Origin: Burkholderiaceae bacterium
GTDB taxonomy: Bacteria > Pseudomonadota > Gammaproteobacteria > Burkholderiales > Burkholderiaceae
Reading direction: 5' to 3'
Length of the DNA: 52,690 nt
NCBI GenBank assembly: GCA_021166835.1
Contig: JAJPEN010000081.1
Location: forward strand, 1-52,690
Position numbers and translations under genes: made by a program. The notes under the pieces are model-generated. The model saw nothing but the letters and a program-made list of their open reading frames with translations, did not search any database and had not been told where the DNA came from. This document shows, in pieces, positions 24,119 to 36,057 of the stretch. Every line of letters begins with the position of its first letter. The stretch's first letter is position 1.

Positions 24119-25699
24119 ATGACGAACATGCGGATCGAACAGCAGGCCGCGGCGACGCCGGGCCGAACCGGCAAGCGATCGCGATACGGGTTCGCGGCTT
24201 CAGCTGTCGCGGCCGCCGTCGCAATGCACCTCTTCCCGTCGGCGCAGGCCGCCGATGCCCTGGATGCCCGGGCGCTGGCCGAACAGGGCGGCGCGAATTT
24301 TCCGGCGTGTTCCCAATGTCATGGCGTCCGGGGTGAAGGCATGCCGAGCAGCGGATTCCCGCGACTCGCCGGCCAGGGCGAGAACTATCTCGCGAAGCAA
24401 TTGCAGGACTTTCGAAGCGGACGGCGCAGCAATCCGATCATGGAGCCGATCGCGAAGGCGCTCGACGACTCCACGGTGGCCGCCCTGTCCGCGTTCTACG
24501 CCTCTCTCGATGGAGAGCCGGCCCCTTCCGCGGCCGCGGCAACCGACGTTCGCGCCGCCCAGGCACTGGCCACGCGCGGCGATTGGGACCACGACATTCC
24601 GGCGTGCACCGCCTGCCACGGTATGAGCCTCGCGGGCATTCCTCCGCATTTCCCGGCGATCGCGGGCCAGAATGCGACCTACACGGCCAAACAGTTGCGT
24701 GACTGGAAGACAGGAGTGCGGACAAACGATCCGCAGGGCCTCATAAAGGCCGTTGCTGAACGACTCAGCGATGCACAGATCGACGCGGTTGCGGCGTATC
24801 TCACCGGCTCGGTCGTTGCCGCTTCGCCGCATGTGCGCGCGACGGCGACGAATGCCGCCGCGAGCAGTGCGGGCGACGGTCGTGCTCCCCCGTCACCAGC
24901 GCAGCTCCCGGAACCCGACCATGGCGAAACAGACGTTACCGTCCCTGCCCCGGTCGAGGCGGGTCCGTTTACACCCCCGCCGGAGGAAGCCATCCCGGAC
25001 AACGAGTTCGGCGCGATGATCAGGAAGGGCCGCGACATCTTCGTGGACACGCAAGCCAACGCCGGCAGGTTTCTCGGCAATGGACTTCAATGCGTGAATT
25101 GCCACCTCGACGCGGGGCGCAAGGCCAATTCCGCGCCGCTGTGGGCCGCCTACGTGAAGTACCCGGCGTATCGCGACAAGAACAAGAAGGTGAACAGCTT
25201 CGAGGATCGACTCGCCGGATGCTTCACATTCAGCATGAACGGCCATCCGCCCGCCTACGACAGTCCTGAAATGGTGGCGCTCGTTTCCTACAGCTATTGG
25301 CTTGCTCGAGGGGCCCCGACCGGTGCCGATCTACCCGGCCGCGGCTATGCGGAGGTGGCCAAGCCGCCGCAACCTGCCGACAGGACGCGCGGCATGGCCG
25401 TCTATGCGCAGAACTGTGCGATCTGTCATGGCGCGAACGGCGGAGGAACGAAGGTCGCGGGCCGCTACGCGTTTCCGCCGCTATGGGGAAAGGACTCGTA
25501 CAACGCCGGCGCCGGCATGTTTCGGGTGGGTACGGCAGCGGCCTTCATCAAGGCGAACATGCCGCTGGGCCAGGGCGGAAGCCTCAGCGATCAGCAGGCG
25601 TGGGATGTGGCGCAATTCGTGAACAGCCACGAACGCCCGGCCGATCCGCGCGAGCAGCAGGATTCCGATGCGCGTCGCTCGTCGGAGGGTCGCAAGTGA
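24119..25699 (+). CDS. Four-haem cytochrome c, TsdB-TsdA-type thiosulfate dehydrogenase fusion
   Basis: This is a periplasmic cytochrome of 526 residues with signal peptide (Arg-rich start, hydrophobic stretch, SAQA cleavage near residue 44) and four haem sites: CSQCH (64-68), CTACH (163-167), CVNCH (325-329) and CAICH (433-437). Residues 45-230 form a c4-like dihaem unit resembling TsdB. Residues 290-515 match TsdA, which oxidises thiosulfate to tetrathionate or the reverse. Cys368 in EDRLAGCFTFSMNG fits the unusual Cys haem ligand of TsdA, and FIKANMPLGQGG supplies the Lys/Met region of the second haem. A Pro-rich linker joins the halves. ATG 24119 has gggag 8 bases ahead. Fusion in this order is known for some sulfur bacteria. 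A plain four-haem cytochrome is the alternative. Confidence 0.88.
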   Translation: MTNMRIEQQAAATPGRTGKRSRYGFAASAVAAAVAMHLFPSAQAADALDARALAEQGGANFPACSQCHGVRGEGMPSSGFPRLAGQGENYLAKQLQDFRSGRRSNPIMEPIAKALDDSTVAALSAFYASLDGEPAPSAAAATDVRAAQALATRGDWDHDIPACTACHGMSLAGIPPHFPAIAGQNATYTAKQLRDWKTGVRTNDPQGLIKAVAERLSDAQIDAVAAYLTGSVVAASPHVRATATNAAASSAGDGRAPPSPAQLPEPDHGETDVTVPAPVEAGPFTPPPEEAIPDNEFGAMIRKGRDIFVDTQANAGRFLGNGLQCVNCHLDAGRKANSAPLWAAYVKYPAYRDKNKKVNSFEDRLAGCFTFSMNGHPPAYDSPEMVALVSYSYWLARGAPTGADLPGRGYAEVAKPPQPADRTRGMAVYAQNCAICHGANGGGTKVAGRYAFPPLWGKDSYNAGAGMFRVGTAAAFIKANMPLGQGGSLSDQQAWDVAQFVNSHERPADPREQQDSDARRSSEGRK

Positions 25700-25704
25700 C
25701 GCAT

Positions 25705-25727
25705 GCCCCGGCGCTTCGGACCGGGGC
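25705..25727 (+). terminator. Hairpin after the thiosulfate dehydrogenase gene
   Basis: Gccccgg at 25705-25711 pairs with ccggggc at 25721-25727 over a nine-base loop, starting five bases after the stop codon. No T-run follows, so it is a weak intrinsic terminator or a 3'-end stabiliser. Confidence 0.4.
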
Positions 25728-25742
25728 CTCGACCGTGGACGC

Positions 25743-25766
25743 AAAAAAGCCCGCGCGAGGCGGGCT
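25743..25766 (-). terminator. Rho-independent terminator of the tRNA-Asn transcript
   Basis: On the minus strand the stem agcccgc/gcgggct with a five-base loop is followed by TTTTTT (25743-25748 as A's on the plus strand). It lies 43 bases beyond the tRNA 3' end and is a textbook intrinsic terminator. Confidence 0.85.
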
Positions 25767-25808
25767 GTCCTGCTTCGGTAAGTCGCTGACCTGCAACGAG
25801 TCCTTGTT

Positions 25809-25884
25809 TGGCTCCCCGACCTGGGCTCGAACCAGGGACCTGCGGATTAACAGTCCGTCGCTCTACCGACTGAGCTATCGGGGA
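25809..25884 (-). tRNA. tRNA-Asn, anticodon GTT, CCA encoded
   Basis: The minus strand gives a 76-base cloverleaf. The acceptor stem TCCCCGA pairs with TCGGGGA, the D arm contains AGCTCAGTCGGTAGAGC, the anticodon loop is CTGTTAA with GTT, and the T arm reads CCTGGTTCGAGCCCAGG. The discriminator is G and the CCA end is encoded at 25809-25811. Its 3' end faces the sulfur cassette, the usual geometry for integration at a tRNA gene, but I found no second copy of the tRNA end in the gap at 22467-22667. Confidence 0.98.
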
Positions 25885-25937
25885 ATAGCCCGCGAGTATA
25901 TCGGATCGCGCAGCCGAAGCGAACGTGAACGGCGCGA

Positions 25938-27146
25938 TCAGCCCCTGATCACCCCCGCCATCGCCTTCGCCACCGCATCGATGTTCCCGCTGTTCAGCGC
26001 CGCCAGGCAGATGCGCCCGGTGCCCACCGCGTAGATCCCGAACTCCTCGCGCAGCCGCTCGACCTGCTTCGGGTTCAGCCCGGAGTAGGAGAACATCCCC
26101 CGCTGGCGCTCGACGAAGGAGAAATCCTGGTCCACGCCGTTCGCGCGCAGGCGCTGCACGAGTCCGGTGCGCATCGCGCGGATGCGGTCGCGCATCCCCG
26201 CCAGCTCTTGCTCCCACAACGCCCGCAACTCGGGCGTGGACAGCACCGACGCGACGATCGCCGCGCCGTGCGTGGGCGGGTTCGAGTAGTTGGTGCGGAT
26301 CACGCGCTTGACCTGGCTGGTGACGCGCGCGGCCTCGTCGCGGTCGGCGGTGACGATCGACAGCGCGCCGACGCGTTCGCCGTACAGCGAGAATGACTTC
26401 GAGAACGAGCTGGACACGAAGAAGGCCAGGCCCGAATCGGCGAACTTGCGCACGGCCATCGCGTCGGGCTCGATGCCCTCGGCGAAGCCCTGGTAGGCCA
26501 TATCGAGGAAGGCGACCAGACCGCGCTCGCGCACCATCGAGACGACGGCATCCCACTGGGCGGCGTTCAGGTCGACGCCGGTGGGGTTGTGACAGCAGGC
26601 GTGCAGGACGACGATCGAGTGCTCGGGGAGGCCGCGCAGCGCCTCGAGCATCGCGTCGAAGCGCAATCCGTGCGTGGCCGCGTCGTAGTACGGATAGGCC
26701 TGCACGGCGAAACCGGCCGCCTCGAACAGCGCGCGGTGGTTCTCCCAGCTCGGGTCGCTGATCCAGACGCCCGCCTGCGGGTAGAGCCGGCGCAGGAAAT
26801 CGGCGCCGACGCGCAGGGCGCCGGTGCCGCCCAGCGCTTCGAAGGTCGCCACCCGGCCGGCCGCGATCAGCGGCGAATCGGCGCCGAACAGCAGTTTCTG
26901 CACCGCCTGGTTGTAGGCGCCGAAGCCTTCGATCGGCAGGTAGCCGCGCGCCGGGGCGGCGTCGATCCGGGCGCGCTCGGCCCGCCGCACCGCCTCGAGC
27001 AGCGGAATGCGGCCGCTGTCGTCGTAGTAGATGCCGACGCCCAGGTTCACCTTGCCGGCGCGCGGGTCGGCATTGAAGGCTTCGGTCAGGCCGAGGATAG
27101 GATCCCTCGGCGCCATTTCCACGGTAGAAAACATCGACGAAGTCAT
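25938..27146 (-). CDS. Aspartate/aromatic amino acid aminotransferase
   Basis: This class I PLP aminotransferase is of the AspC/TyrB type. It exchanges amino groups between aspartate or aromatic amino acids and 2-oxoglutarate. VEMAPRDPILGLTEAFNADP begins the fold, HACCHNPTGVDL is the cofactor region, FLDMAYQGFAEG carries the PLP Asp and Tyr, SSFSKSFSLYGERVGAL the Schiff-base Lys, and the C-terminal region has the substrate Arg. ATG 27146 has aaagag 10 bases ahead; ATG 27134 is an alternative four codons in. It is divergent from uvrB. Substrate preference (aspartate or tyrosine) cannot be settled by eye. Confidence 0.94.
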   Translation of the reverse strand: MTSSMFSTVEMAPRDPILGLTEAFNADPRAGKVNLGVGIYYDDSGRIPLLEAVRRAERARIDAAPARGYLPIEGFGAYNQAVQKLLFGADSPLIAAGRVATFEALGGTGALRVGADFLRRLYPQAGVWISDPSWENHRALFEAAGFAVQAYPYYDAATHGLRFDAMLEALRGLPEHSIVVLHACCHNPTGVDLNAAQWDAVVSMVRERGLVAFLDMAYQGFAEGIEPDAMAVRKFADSGLAFFVSSSFSKSFSLYGERVGALSIVTADRDEAARVTSQVKRVIRTNYSNPPTHGAAIVASVLSTPELRALWEQELAGMRDRIRAMRTGLVQRLRANGVDQDFSFVERQRGMFSYSGLNPKQVERLREEFGIYAVGTGRICLAALNSGNIDAVAKAMAGVIRG

Positions 27147-27252
27147 CGCGGTTGAAACTCTTTTGATGGGACGATCGGGAACGCGCGCGGCTCGGTGCGC
27201 TGCAACATCAGGCACGCGCAAAGGCTGGATTTTTGGGGAGGCGGAGGCGATA

Positions 27253-27461
27253 ATGACGGTTTTGCCGCAGGCACCTCGCACGCTGGTGCAGATGGATTTT
27301 CGTGGCGATCGCGCTCGCTTCGTGCTGCCGGAGAAGCCGGCCAGGGGCGATTTGTGCGATGCAACGAAAAACTGCCTTGCCGCCCTCATGCGGCACTGCG
27401 GGACAACCCTTAAAAACAGTGTAGCACGCTGCCGATCCGCGCCGATCCGGACCTCCTCTGC

Positions 27462-27465
<4 letters not shown>
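27253..27465 (+). CDS. Possible 70-residue ORF overlapping the uvrB start
   Basis: The 315-base gap between the aminotransferase and uvrB contains an open frame from ATG 27253, with ggaggcggaggc just before it, whose TGA overlaps the uvrB ATG as ATGA. The product ([20 protein letters not shown] at its start) matches no family I know and has a mixed composition with three Cys. It may be a leader peptide coupled to uvrB, or chance, since gataat at 27249-27254 overlaps its start and could instead be a -10 element for uvrB. No clear LexA box is visible in the gap. Confidence 0.3.
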
Positions 27466-29582
<2,117 letters not shown>

Positions 29583-29649
29583 ACAGATTTCTTCGACTCA
29601 CGCGGTTACGGATACGAAAATGGCAAAGAGAGAACCGGTATCGCTCGCG

Positions 29650-30141
29650 ATGAACACGCGGGTGCTGTTCGTCTGCATGGGCAACATCTGCCGCTCGCCG
29701 ACGGCCGAGGGCGTGTTCCGGCACCTGGTGCGCCAGGCCGGACTCGACGAGGTCGTGCGCGTTGCCTCGGCGGGCACGCACGCCTTCCATCTCGGCGAAG
29801 CGCCCGACCGGCGCGCGCAGGCGGCCGCGGCCCGGCGCGGCTACGACATCGCCGACCTGCGCGCCACGCGCGTACGCGAGAAGGACTTCGACGAGTTCGA
29901 TCTCGTGCTGGCCATGGACTGGGACAACCTCTCGGCGTTGCAGCAGATGGCGCCGAAGACTTCGCATCACAAGCTGCAGCTGCTGATGCGCTTCGCCACC
30001 GAGCACGAAACGGCGACGATCCCCGATCCGTACTACGGAAACCCGCAGGGATTCGAGCAGACGCTCGACTACATCGAGGACGCCTGCAACGGGCTGCTCG
30101 AGCTGGCCAAGCGGCGCGCCACGCAGGTGGCGGCGGCCTGA
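29650..30141 (+). CDS. Low-molecular-weight protein tyrosine phosphatase
   Basis: This is a cytoplasmic phosphatase of about 163 residues. The P-loop CMGNICRSPTAEGVF near the N terminus has the nucleophilic Cys and Arg (C-x5-R-S), and the general acid Asp is in TIPDPYYG. Such enzymes reverse tyrosine kinase action in polysaccharide export or act in stress control. Here there is no capsule cluster nearby, so the partner is unknown. ATG 29650 fits the usual family start; ATG 29620 adds ten residues and neither has a strong ribosome site. It follows uvrB by 67 bases. Confidence 0.93.
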   Translation: MNTRVLFVCMGNICRSPTAEGVFRHLVRQAGLDEVVRVASAGTHAFHLGEAPDRRAQAAAARRGYDIADLRATRVREKDFDEFDLVLAMDWDNLSALQQMAPKTSHHKLQLLMRFATEHETATIPDPYYGNPQGFEQTLDYIEDACNGLLELAKRRATQVAAA

Positions 30142-30183
30142 GGAGATGCGCCGGTACGTCGCCGGCGCGCAAGCAGGAACCGG

Positions 30184-30204
30184 CGGGGCCGCGACGCGGC
30201 CCCG
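30184..30204. terminator. GC hairpin between convergent genes
   Basis: Cggggccgc (30184-30192) pairs with gcggccccg (30196-30204) over a three-base loop, nine bases before the end of the convergent esterase gene. It has no T-run on either side and may act as a two-way terminator. Confidence 0.45.
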
Positions 30205-30212
30205 CGTCGCGT

Positions 30213-31946
30213 TCACTCGAGCCTGCCGTCGGCTTCGACGTGGATGGCGGTCGCCGTCGGGCTCGCGTCGAACACCATCGCGGCCGGCCATGCAGGCCAC
30301 TGAGGCACTGCCGGATTGTTCGGATCGCCGTTGCGCGCGAACGCCGCGATGCTCTGCATCATCGCCTTCGACAGCGCCAGTCGCCCGGGCTCGTTCGCCC
30401 TGCTGTTGGCCGCATTCGAGAAGAGCGAAGGCCCGAAGTTGCCGAACAGGAAGGGCAGGTCGAAGGCGTGCGCGGCGCCGTACACGTCGTTCCACGGCGC
30501 CGGCTCTTCGTCCCAGTCGAAGCGATAGAACCAGACGTTCGACTGGCGTGACTTCAGCGCGTCGAGCGCGTCGATGCGGTTGACGGTCATGAAGATGTCG
30601 TCGAGCAGCTCGGCGCGCGCCGTCCATCCGGTTCCGGGCGCGTCGACCGGCAGATAGGCGGCGTTGATGATGTCGGCGTCCGTGAGCTGGGGCGCGGCGT
30701 TCGGGTCGTAGCCGGCCATCATCCGGAAGCGGGTGGCGTCGTCGACGATGAAGCCGGGCGGGCTGCCCTTCGGCGGCAGCAGCGTCAGGAACGGCGCAAA
30801 CAGCTTGCCCTCGTCGCGCGTGTTGCCGGCGAGCACGGGAATCGCTCGATATTGCCCCGCACGGATCGCCGCGATCGGGTCGGCCGGCAGCACGTTGCCG
30901 TCCGGAATCGGGCCGGAGCCGGAGAGGCCCTTCGGCCCGAGCTTCGCGAGCACCGTGGAGAGGATCGCCGAGGCGCTCTTCGAGCGCAGGTACCCGGCGA
31001 CCTGCGCGTCGGTCATCCCGGCAACGACCGCCTGGGCGGCGCTCGCGTCGGCCGCACGGCCGTCGGCGATCAGCAGCTCGTACAGCAGCTGCTCGCCCTG
31101 CGTCCGGTAGACCGAAGCCGGGCTGATGATCGGTATCGAGCCGGCAGGCAGCGTTGCGGCCGTCGAGATGCCGCCGCTGATCGGTACCGCCCCGTGGAAC
31201 AGCGCGTCGGCCAGCGGCGAAGTCATCAGCGCCCAGACGTCGATCGCGCCGGCCGACTGGCCCATCAGCGTGACCTTCGAAGGATCGCCGCCGAAGCGCT
31301 CGATGTTGCGCTGGACGAACTTCAGCGCCTGTGCGATGTCGAGCAGCGCGAAGTTGCCCGAGTCGCCGAGCGTGTCGCCGGTCTTCAACTGCTCCAGCGC
31401 GAAGAAGCCGAGCACGCCGACGCGGTAGTTCATCGTGACGACGACCGCGTTGGCCGCCCTGGCGAGCTGCGCTCCGTCGTAGACTGGATCTGCGCTGTAG
31501 CCGGAGATGTTGCTGCCGCCGTAGACGAAGGCGATGACCGGAAGACCTCTCTCGTTGCCGCGCGGGCGCCAGATGTTCAGCGTCAGGCAGTCCTCGCTGC
31601 CCACCGGCTGGTTCAGCGTCTGCGCGATCGTGTCGTCGTAGCGGTTGTTCAGCCCCGGCCCGTAGATGCGCCCGTTCTGGATGCAGGCGGCGCCGAAGCG
31701 CGTCGCGTCGAGCGTCGTCGTCCACGGCTCCGGGTCCACTGGCGCCTTCCACCGCAGTTCGCCCACCGGCGGCCTGGCGAAGGGGATGCCCTTCCAGAAC
31801 AGGGTATCGGAGACGCGATCGTCGACGCCCTTGACGACGCCCAGCGAGGTGCTTCGCACCTCGGAGTCGGCGGAGCCACCTCCGCAGGCGGAAAGCGCGA
31901 GCGCTGCCGAGACCGCGGCGCAGGCTGCCCATCGTGCACGCCTCAT
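30213..31946 (-). CDS. Carboxylesterase type B, predicted lipoprotein
   Basis: This alpha/beta hydrolase of 577 residues hydrolyses carboxylic esters. The N terminus has a hydrophobic signal and lipobox ALSACGGG with lipid-anchored Cys21, so it should sit on the periplasmic side of a membrane. Type B marks include [28 protein letters not shown], a nucleophile Ser231 in [16 protein letters not shown], the acid residue region [10 protein letters not shown], and the His in [14 protein letters not shown]. The oxyanion loop reads VYGGSNISG in place of the usual HGGG, an oddity. The start has gaggag six bases ahead. Monocistronic; substrate unknown. Confidence 0.92.
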   Translation of the reverse strand: MRRARWAACAAVSAALALSACGGGSADSEVRSTSLGVVKGVDDRVSDTLFWKGIPFARPPVGELRWKAPVDPEPWTTTLDATRFGAACIQNGRIYGPGLNNRYDDTIAQTLNQPVGSEDCLTLNIWRPRGNERGLPVIAFVYGGSNISGYSADPVYDGAQLARAANAVVVTMNYRVGVLGFFALEQLKTGDTLGDSGNFALLDIAQALKFVQRNIERFGGDPSKVTLMGQSAGAIDVWALMTSPLADALFHGAVPISGGISTAATLPAGSIPIISPASVYRTQGEQLLYELLIADGRAADASAAQAVVAGMTDAQVAGYLRSKSASAILSTVLAKLGPKGLSGSGPIPDGNVLPADPIAAIRAGQYRAIPVLAGNTRDEGKLFAPFLTLLPPKGSPPGFIVDDATRFRMMAGYDPNAAPQLTDADIINAAYLPVDAPGTGWTARAELLDDIFMTVNRIDALDALKSRQSNVWFYRFDWDEEPAPWNDVYGAAHAFDLPFLFGNFGPSLFSNAANSRANEPGRLALSKAMMQSIAAFARNGDPNNPAVPQWPAWPAAMVFDASPTATAIHVEADGRLE

Positions 31947-32017
31947 TTTTCACTCCTCGGTTTCCGGGGCGCGGGCGACGCGTCGGCCGCGGCGGCGGCT
32001 TCTTCGGGGCGCTTCTC

Positions 32018-32057
32018 CTCGCGCCGCGCTGCTTTCCCTCGCGCGGCGCTGCTTTCC
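32018..32057. repeat. 20-base tandem duplication upstream of iscR
   Basis: Ctcgcgccgcgctgctttcc (32018-32037) is followed directly by a copy with one change (32038-32057). It lies in the 449-base gap between the esterase and iscR. Apart from this repeat, the palindrome at 32301-32333 and the iscR promoter, I see nothing gene-like in the gap. Confidence 0.65.
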
Positions 32058-32300
32058 CCCGCGAACGATCCTACCCAGCCGCGGGCGCATTCCATCGAAT
32101 GCCGGGGCACGGCAGAAGCCCTTCGGCGCGCAGGGTTCTCGCGCTAGGGATTTCCCTGCACGGGACCCTGAAATGCTGTGGGTTGCGGCGACTCCATCGC
32201 TTCGGGATCGCGACAGGCCTTTCGCTGGGGAAAGCCCCGGAAAGACCGCATCGCGAAGTCGGCACGGGAGTCGTCCGGCGACAGGAAGGAAAGGAAAGGC

Positions 32301-32333
32301 GGAAATCGTTTCCGACTTTTCGGAAAGATTTCC
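32301..32333. repeat. Long inverted repeat just upstream of the iscR promoter
   Basis: Left arm ggaaatcgtttccg (32301-32314) pairs with right arm cggaaagatttcc (32321-32333), with one unpaired G and a six-base loop. It ends 12 bases before the putative -35 element of iscR. It could be an operator for a dimeric regulator or a hairpin. No T-run follows, so a terminator is less likely. Confidence 0.6.
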
Positions 32334-32344
32334 CAGTGCCGAAG

Positions 32345-32376
32345 TAGACAATTCGGAATATCAGACTAAACTAGTC
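32345..32376 (+). promoter_or_regulatory. iscR promoter with IscR-type operator
   Basis: Tagaca (32345-32350) and taaact (32367-32372) are 16 bases apart and read as a sigma70-type promoter. The perfect inverted repeat GACTA-AAC-TAGTC (32364-32376) overlaps the -10 element and fits the core of the type 1 IscR site (GACT, then five bases, then AGTC). By the known model, Fe-S-loaded IscR would bind here and repress its own transcription. Confidence 0.75.
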
Positions 32377-32395
32377 CACTACTCGGAGCTTCTCC

Positions 32396-32926
32396 ATGCG
32401 ACTCACCACGAAAGGACGGTTTGCGGTCACTGCGATGATCGACCTGGCGATGCGGCAGCATCACGGCCCGGTCACGCTCGCCGGCATCAGCCAGCGACAG
32501 AAGATCTCGCTGTCGTACCTCGAACAGTTGTTCGGCAAGTTGCGGCGTCACGAGCTGGTCGAGAGCACGCGCGGCCCCGGGGGCGGGTACACGCTGGCGC
32601 GGCCGATGAAGGACGTCACTGTCGCCGACATGATTTTCGCGGTGGACGAGCCGCTCGACGCCACGCACTGCGGCGGCAAGGAGAACTGCCAGAGCGACGA
32701 CGGCCCGTGCATGACGCACGAGCTGTGGACGAACCTGAACAAGCGGATGATCGAGTATCTCGACTCGGTTACGCTGGCCGACCTGGTCGAGCAGCAGAAG
32801 GGGCGCGAGACGAAGTCGCATCCGAGGGAGATCTCGGTGCTCAAGGAGCATCGCGCCGCGCTCGAGTTTCCGACCTCCACGCTGCAGCCGATCAAGCTGG
32901 AGAAGGGTCGCATCACGACGTTATGA
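32396..32926 (+). CDS. iscR: Fe-S cluster assembly regulator IscR (Rrf2 family)
   Basis: This winged-helix regulator of 176 residues senses cell Fe-S status through its own 2Fe-2S cluster. It starts [19 protein letters not shown], has the helix-turn-helix in [20 protein letters not shown] and the wing [14 protein letters not shown]. Cluster ligands are C92, C98, C105 and H108, in [20 protein letters not shown]. The spacing between the second and third Cys is one residue longer than in Escherichia coli IscR, likely still functional. A strong IscR operator lies upstream. It is followed nine bases later by iscA, with iscS and iscU missing from this place. Confidence 0.96.
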   Translation: MRLTTKGRFAVTAMIDLAMRQHHGPVTLAGISQRQKISLSYLEQLFGKLRRHELVESTRGPGGGYTLARPMKDVTVADMIFAVDEPLDATHCGGKENCQSDDGPCMTHELWTNLNKRMIEYLDSVTLADLVEQQKGRETKSHPREISVLKEHRAALEFPTSTLQPIKLEKGRITTL

Positions 32927-32934
32927 GGGAAGGG

Positions 32935-33273
32935 ATGGGAGAAGAATCGACGGGCGTTCGTCTCACCGAGGCGGCCGCCCGCCATGTCGCGCGATCGCTC
33001 GAGCGTCGCGGCAAGGGTCTCGGGCTGCGCGTGGGCGTGAAGGCCTCGGGCTGCTCGGGCCTGTCGTATCAGCTCGAGTTCGCCGACGAACGCAAGGCCG
33101 ACGACGTGGAATTCGAGTCGAACGGCGTACGGGTGCTGATCGATCCGAAGAGCCTGCCGTACCTGAACGGCATCGAGCTGGACTTCGTGCGCGAAGGACT
33201 GAACGAAGGCTTCCGGTTCAACAATCCGAACGTCAAGGCCACCTGCGGCTGCGGCGAGTCCTTCGCCGCCTGA
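32935..33273 (+). CDS. iscA: IscA/ErpA-type Fe-S assembly protein
   Basis: This A-type carrier of 112 residues binds iron or an Fe-S cluster and delivers it to target enzymes. The three conserved cysteines are C40 in [12 protein letters not shown] and C104/C106 in ATCGCGESF, the standard spacing of 64 and 2. ATG 32935 has gaggga ahead; ATG 32923, overlapping the iscR stop, is an alternative in frame. In most Proteobacteria it lies after iscS and iscU; here it directly follows iscR. It could be IscA or another A-type carrier, but co-transcription with iscR favours IscA. Confidence 0.93.
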   Translation: MGEESTGVRLTEAAARHVARSLERRGKGLGLRVGVKASGCSGLSYQLEFADERKADDVEFESNGVRVLIDPKSLPYLNGIELDFVREGLNEGFRFNNPNVKATCGCGESFAA

Positions 33274-33290
33274 CACCGGCCTGCGCCCGG

Positions 33291-34484
33291 CTACGGGTGC
33301 AGGCCGCGACGCGCAAGCCGGATGAGCGCGAGGATTGCGCCGAGCGCGCCCAGCGAGAGCAGCCCCAGCAGCGCCAGCCCGGTGCTCGCGCCGGTCGCCT
33401 CGAGCAGCGCGGAGAACAGCACCGGCGCCGCCGCCGCGGCGACGAAGCCCGGGCCGGCGATGCGCCCGAGCAGTTCGGCATAGCCCTCGCTGCCGAAGAT
33501 CGCCAGCGGCAGCGCCCCGCGCACGATCGTCATCAGGCCGTTGCCGCAGCCGTACAGCAGCACGAAGAGCGAGGCCGCGATCGCGCTTGTCGGCAGCAGC
33601 AGGGCGACGGCGAAGGCCATCGGCAGCAGCGCCACCGACGGCACGGCGACGGCGAACGTGCTCAGGCGCCGCTGCAGTGCCATTTCGGCGATGCGCGCGA
33701 GCACCTGCGCCACGCCCATCAGTGACGCGGCCGATACCGCCACCGCCGCACCGAAGCCGAAGTCGGCAAGCAGCCGTACCAGGTGCGCCGCCATCGCCGA
33801 CTGCACGAACGCATACAGCGTGAAGGCGAGCGTCGCCAGGCGCAGCGCGCGCTGCGCATCGAGCGGCCCGCCGGCGGACGCATCCGCGGCGTGCGGCGCC
33901 CCGGTGTCCGTCCGGCGCCGCGCGCCGCCGGCGAAGCGCGCGTGCAACAGCGCACATGGCACGAGATTGAGCAGCGCGTAGACCTGCAGCGTCGCCCGCC
34001 AGCCGAAGGTGGCGTCGAGCCAGCCGCCGATCGGCCAGAACACGGTGGAGGCGAGTCCGCCGAACAGCGTGAGCAGCGAGATCGCGCGGCGTGCGCGGTG
34101 GCCGGCCAGTACCGTCAGTGCGGCGAATGCGCCGTCGTAGAGCACCGAGCGCATCGCCAGTCCGATCAGCGTCCAGCCGACGAAAAGCAGCGCTCCGCCG
34201 TGCGCGAAGGACATCACGAGCAGGCCGAGCGCGACGAGCACCGAGGCGATCGTCATCACCCGTCGCGCGCGGTAGCGGTCCATCAGGCGGCCGCTGGCGC
34301 GCGCGCTCGCTCCGGCGATCAGCAGGCCCCAGGAGAACGATCCGAGCACCAGCGTGGGACTCGCGCCGATTCCTTCGGCGATCGAATCGGCCAGGATCGC
34401 CGGCAGGTAATGCGTCGTGCCCCAGCCGACGATCTGCGTGACGCCGAGCGCGGCGATCGCTGCGCCGACCGGGGGAGCGGGCAC
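33291..34484 (-). CDS. Major facilitator superfamily transporter
   Basis: This is an inner membrane secondary transporter of 397 residues with about 12 predicted spans. GRLMDRYRARRVM after span 2 is the usual MFS loop A motif in a loose form, and a hydrophilic central loop (about residues 185-215) divides the two halves. VTQIVGWGTTHYLPAILAD at the start is common in a group of uncharacterised proteobacterial MFS proteins. Substrate unknown. It is convergent with iscA, 17 bases away, and 22 bases downstream of lysS on the same strand. Confidence 0.9.
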   Translation of the reverse strand: MPAPPVGAAIAALGVTQIVGWGTTHYLPAILADSIAEGIGASPTLVLGSFSWGLLIAGASARASGRLMDRYRARRVMTIASVLVALGLLVMSFAHGGALLFVGWTLIGLAMRSVLYDGAFAALTVLAGHRARRAISLLTLFGGLASTVFWPIGGWLDATFGWRATLQVYALLNLVPCALLHARFAGGARRRTDTGAPHAADASAGGPLDAQRALRLATLAFTLYAFVQSAMAAHLVRLLADFGFGAAVAVSAASLMGVAQVLARIAEMALQRRLSTFAVAVPSVALLPMAFAVALLLPTSAIAASLFVLLYGCGNGLMTIVRGALPLAIFGSEGYAELLGRIAGPGFVAAAAAPVLFSALLEATGASTGLALLGLLSLGALGAILALIRLARRGLHP

Positions 34485-34506
34485 GGTGCGGGAGGGTCGG
34501 CGCGCT

Positions 34507-36054
<1,548 letters not shown>

Positions 36055-36057
36055 CGG

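Noticed and set aside
27147..27461. LexA (SOS) box upstream of uvrB
   Set aside because: Expected from biology, but no CTGT-N8-ACAG-like palindrome is visible.
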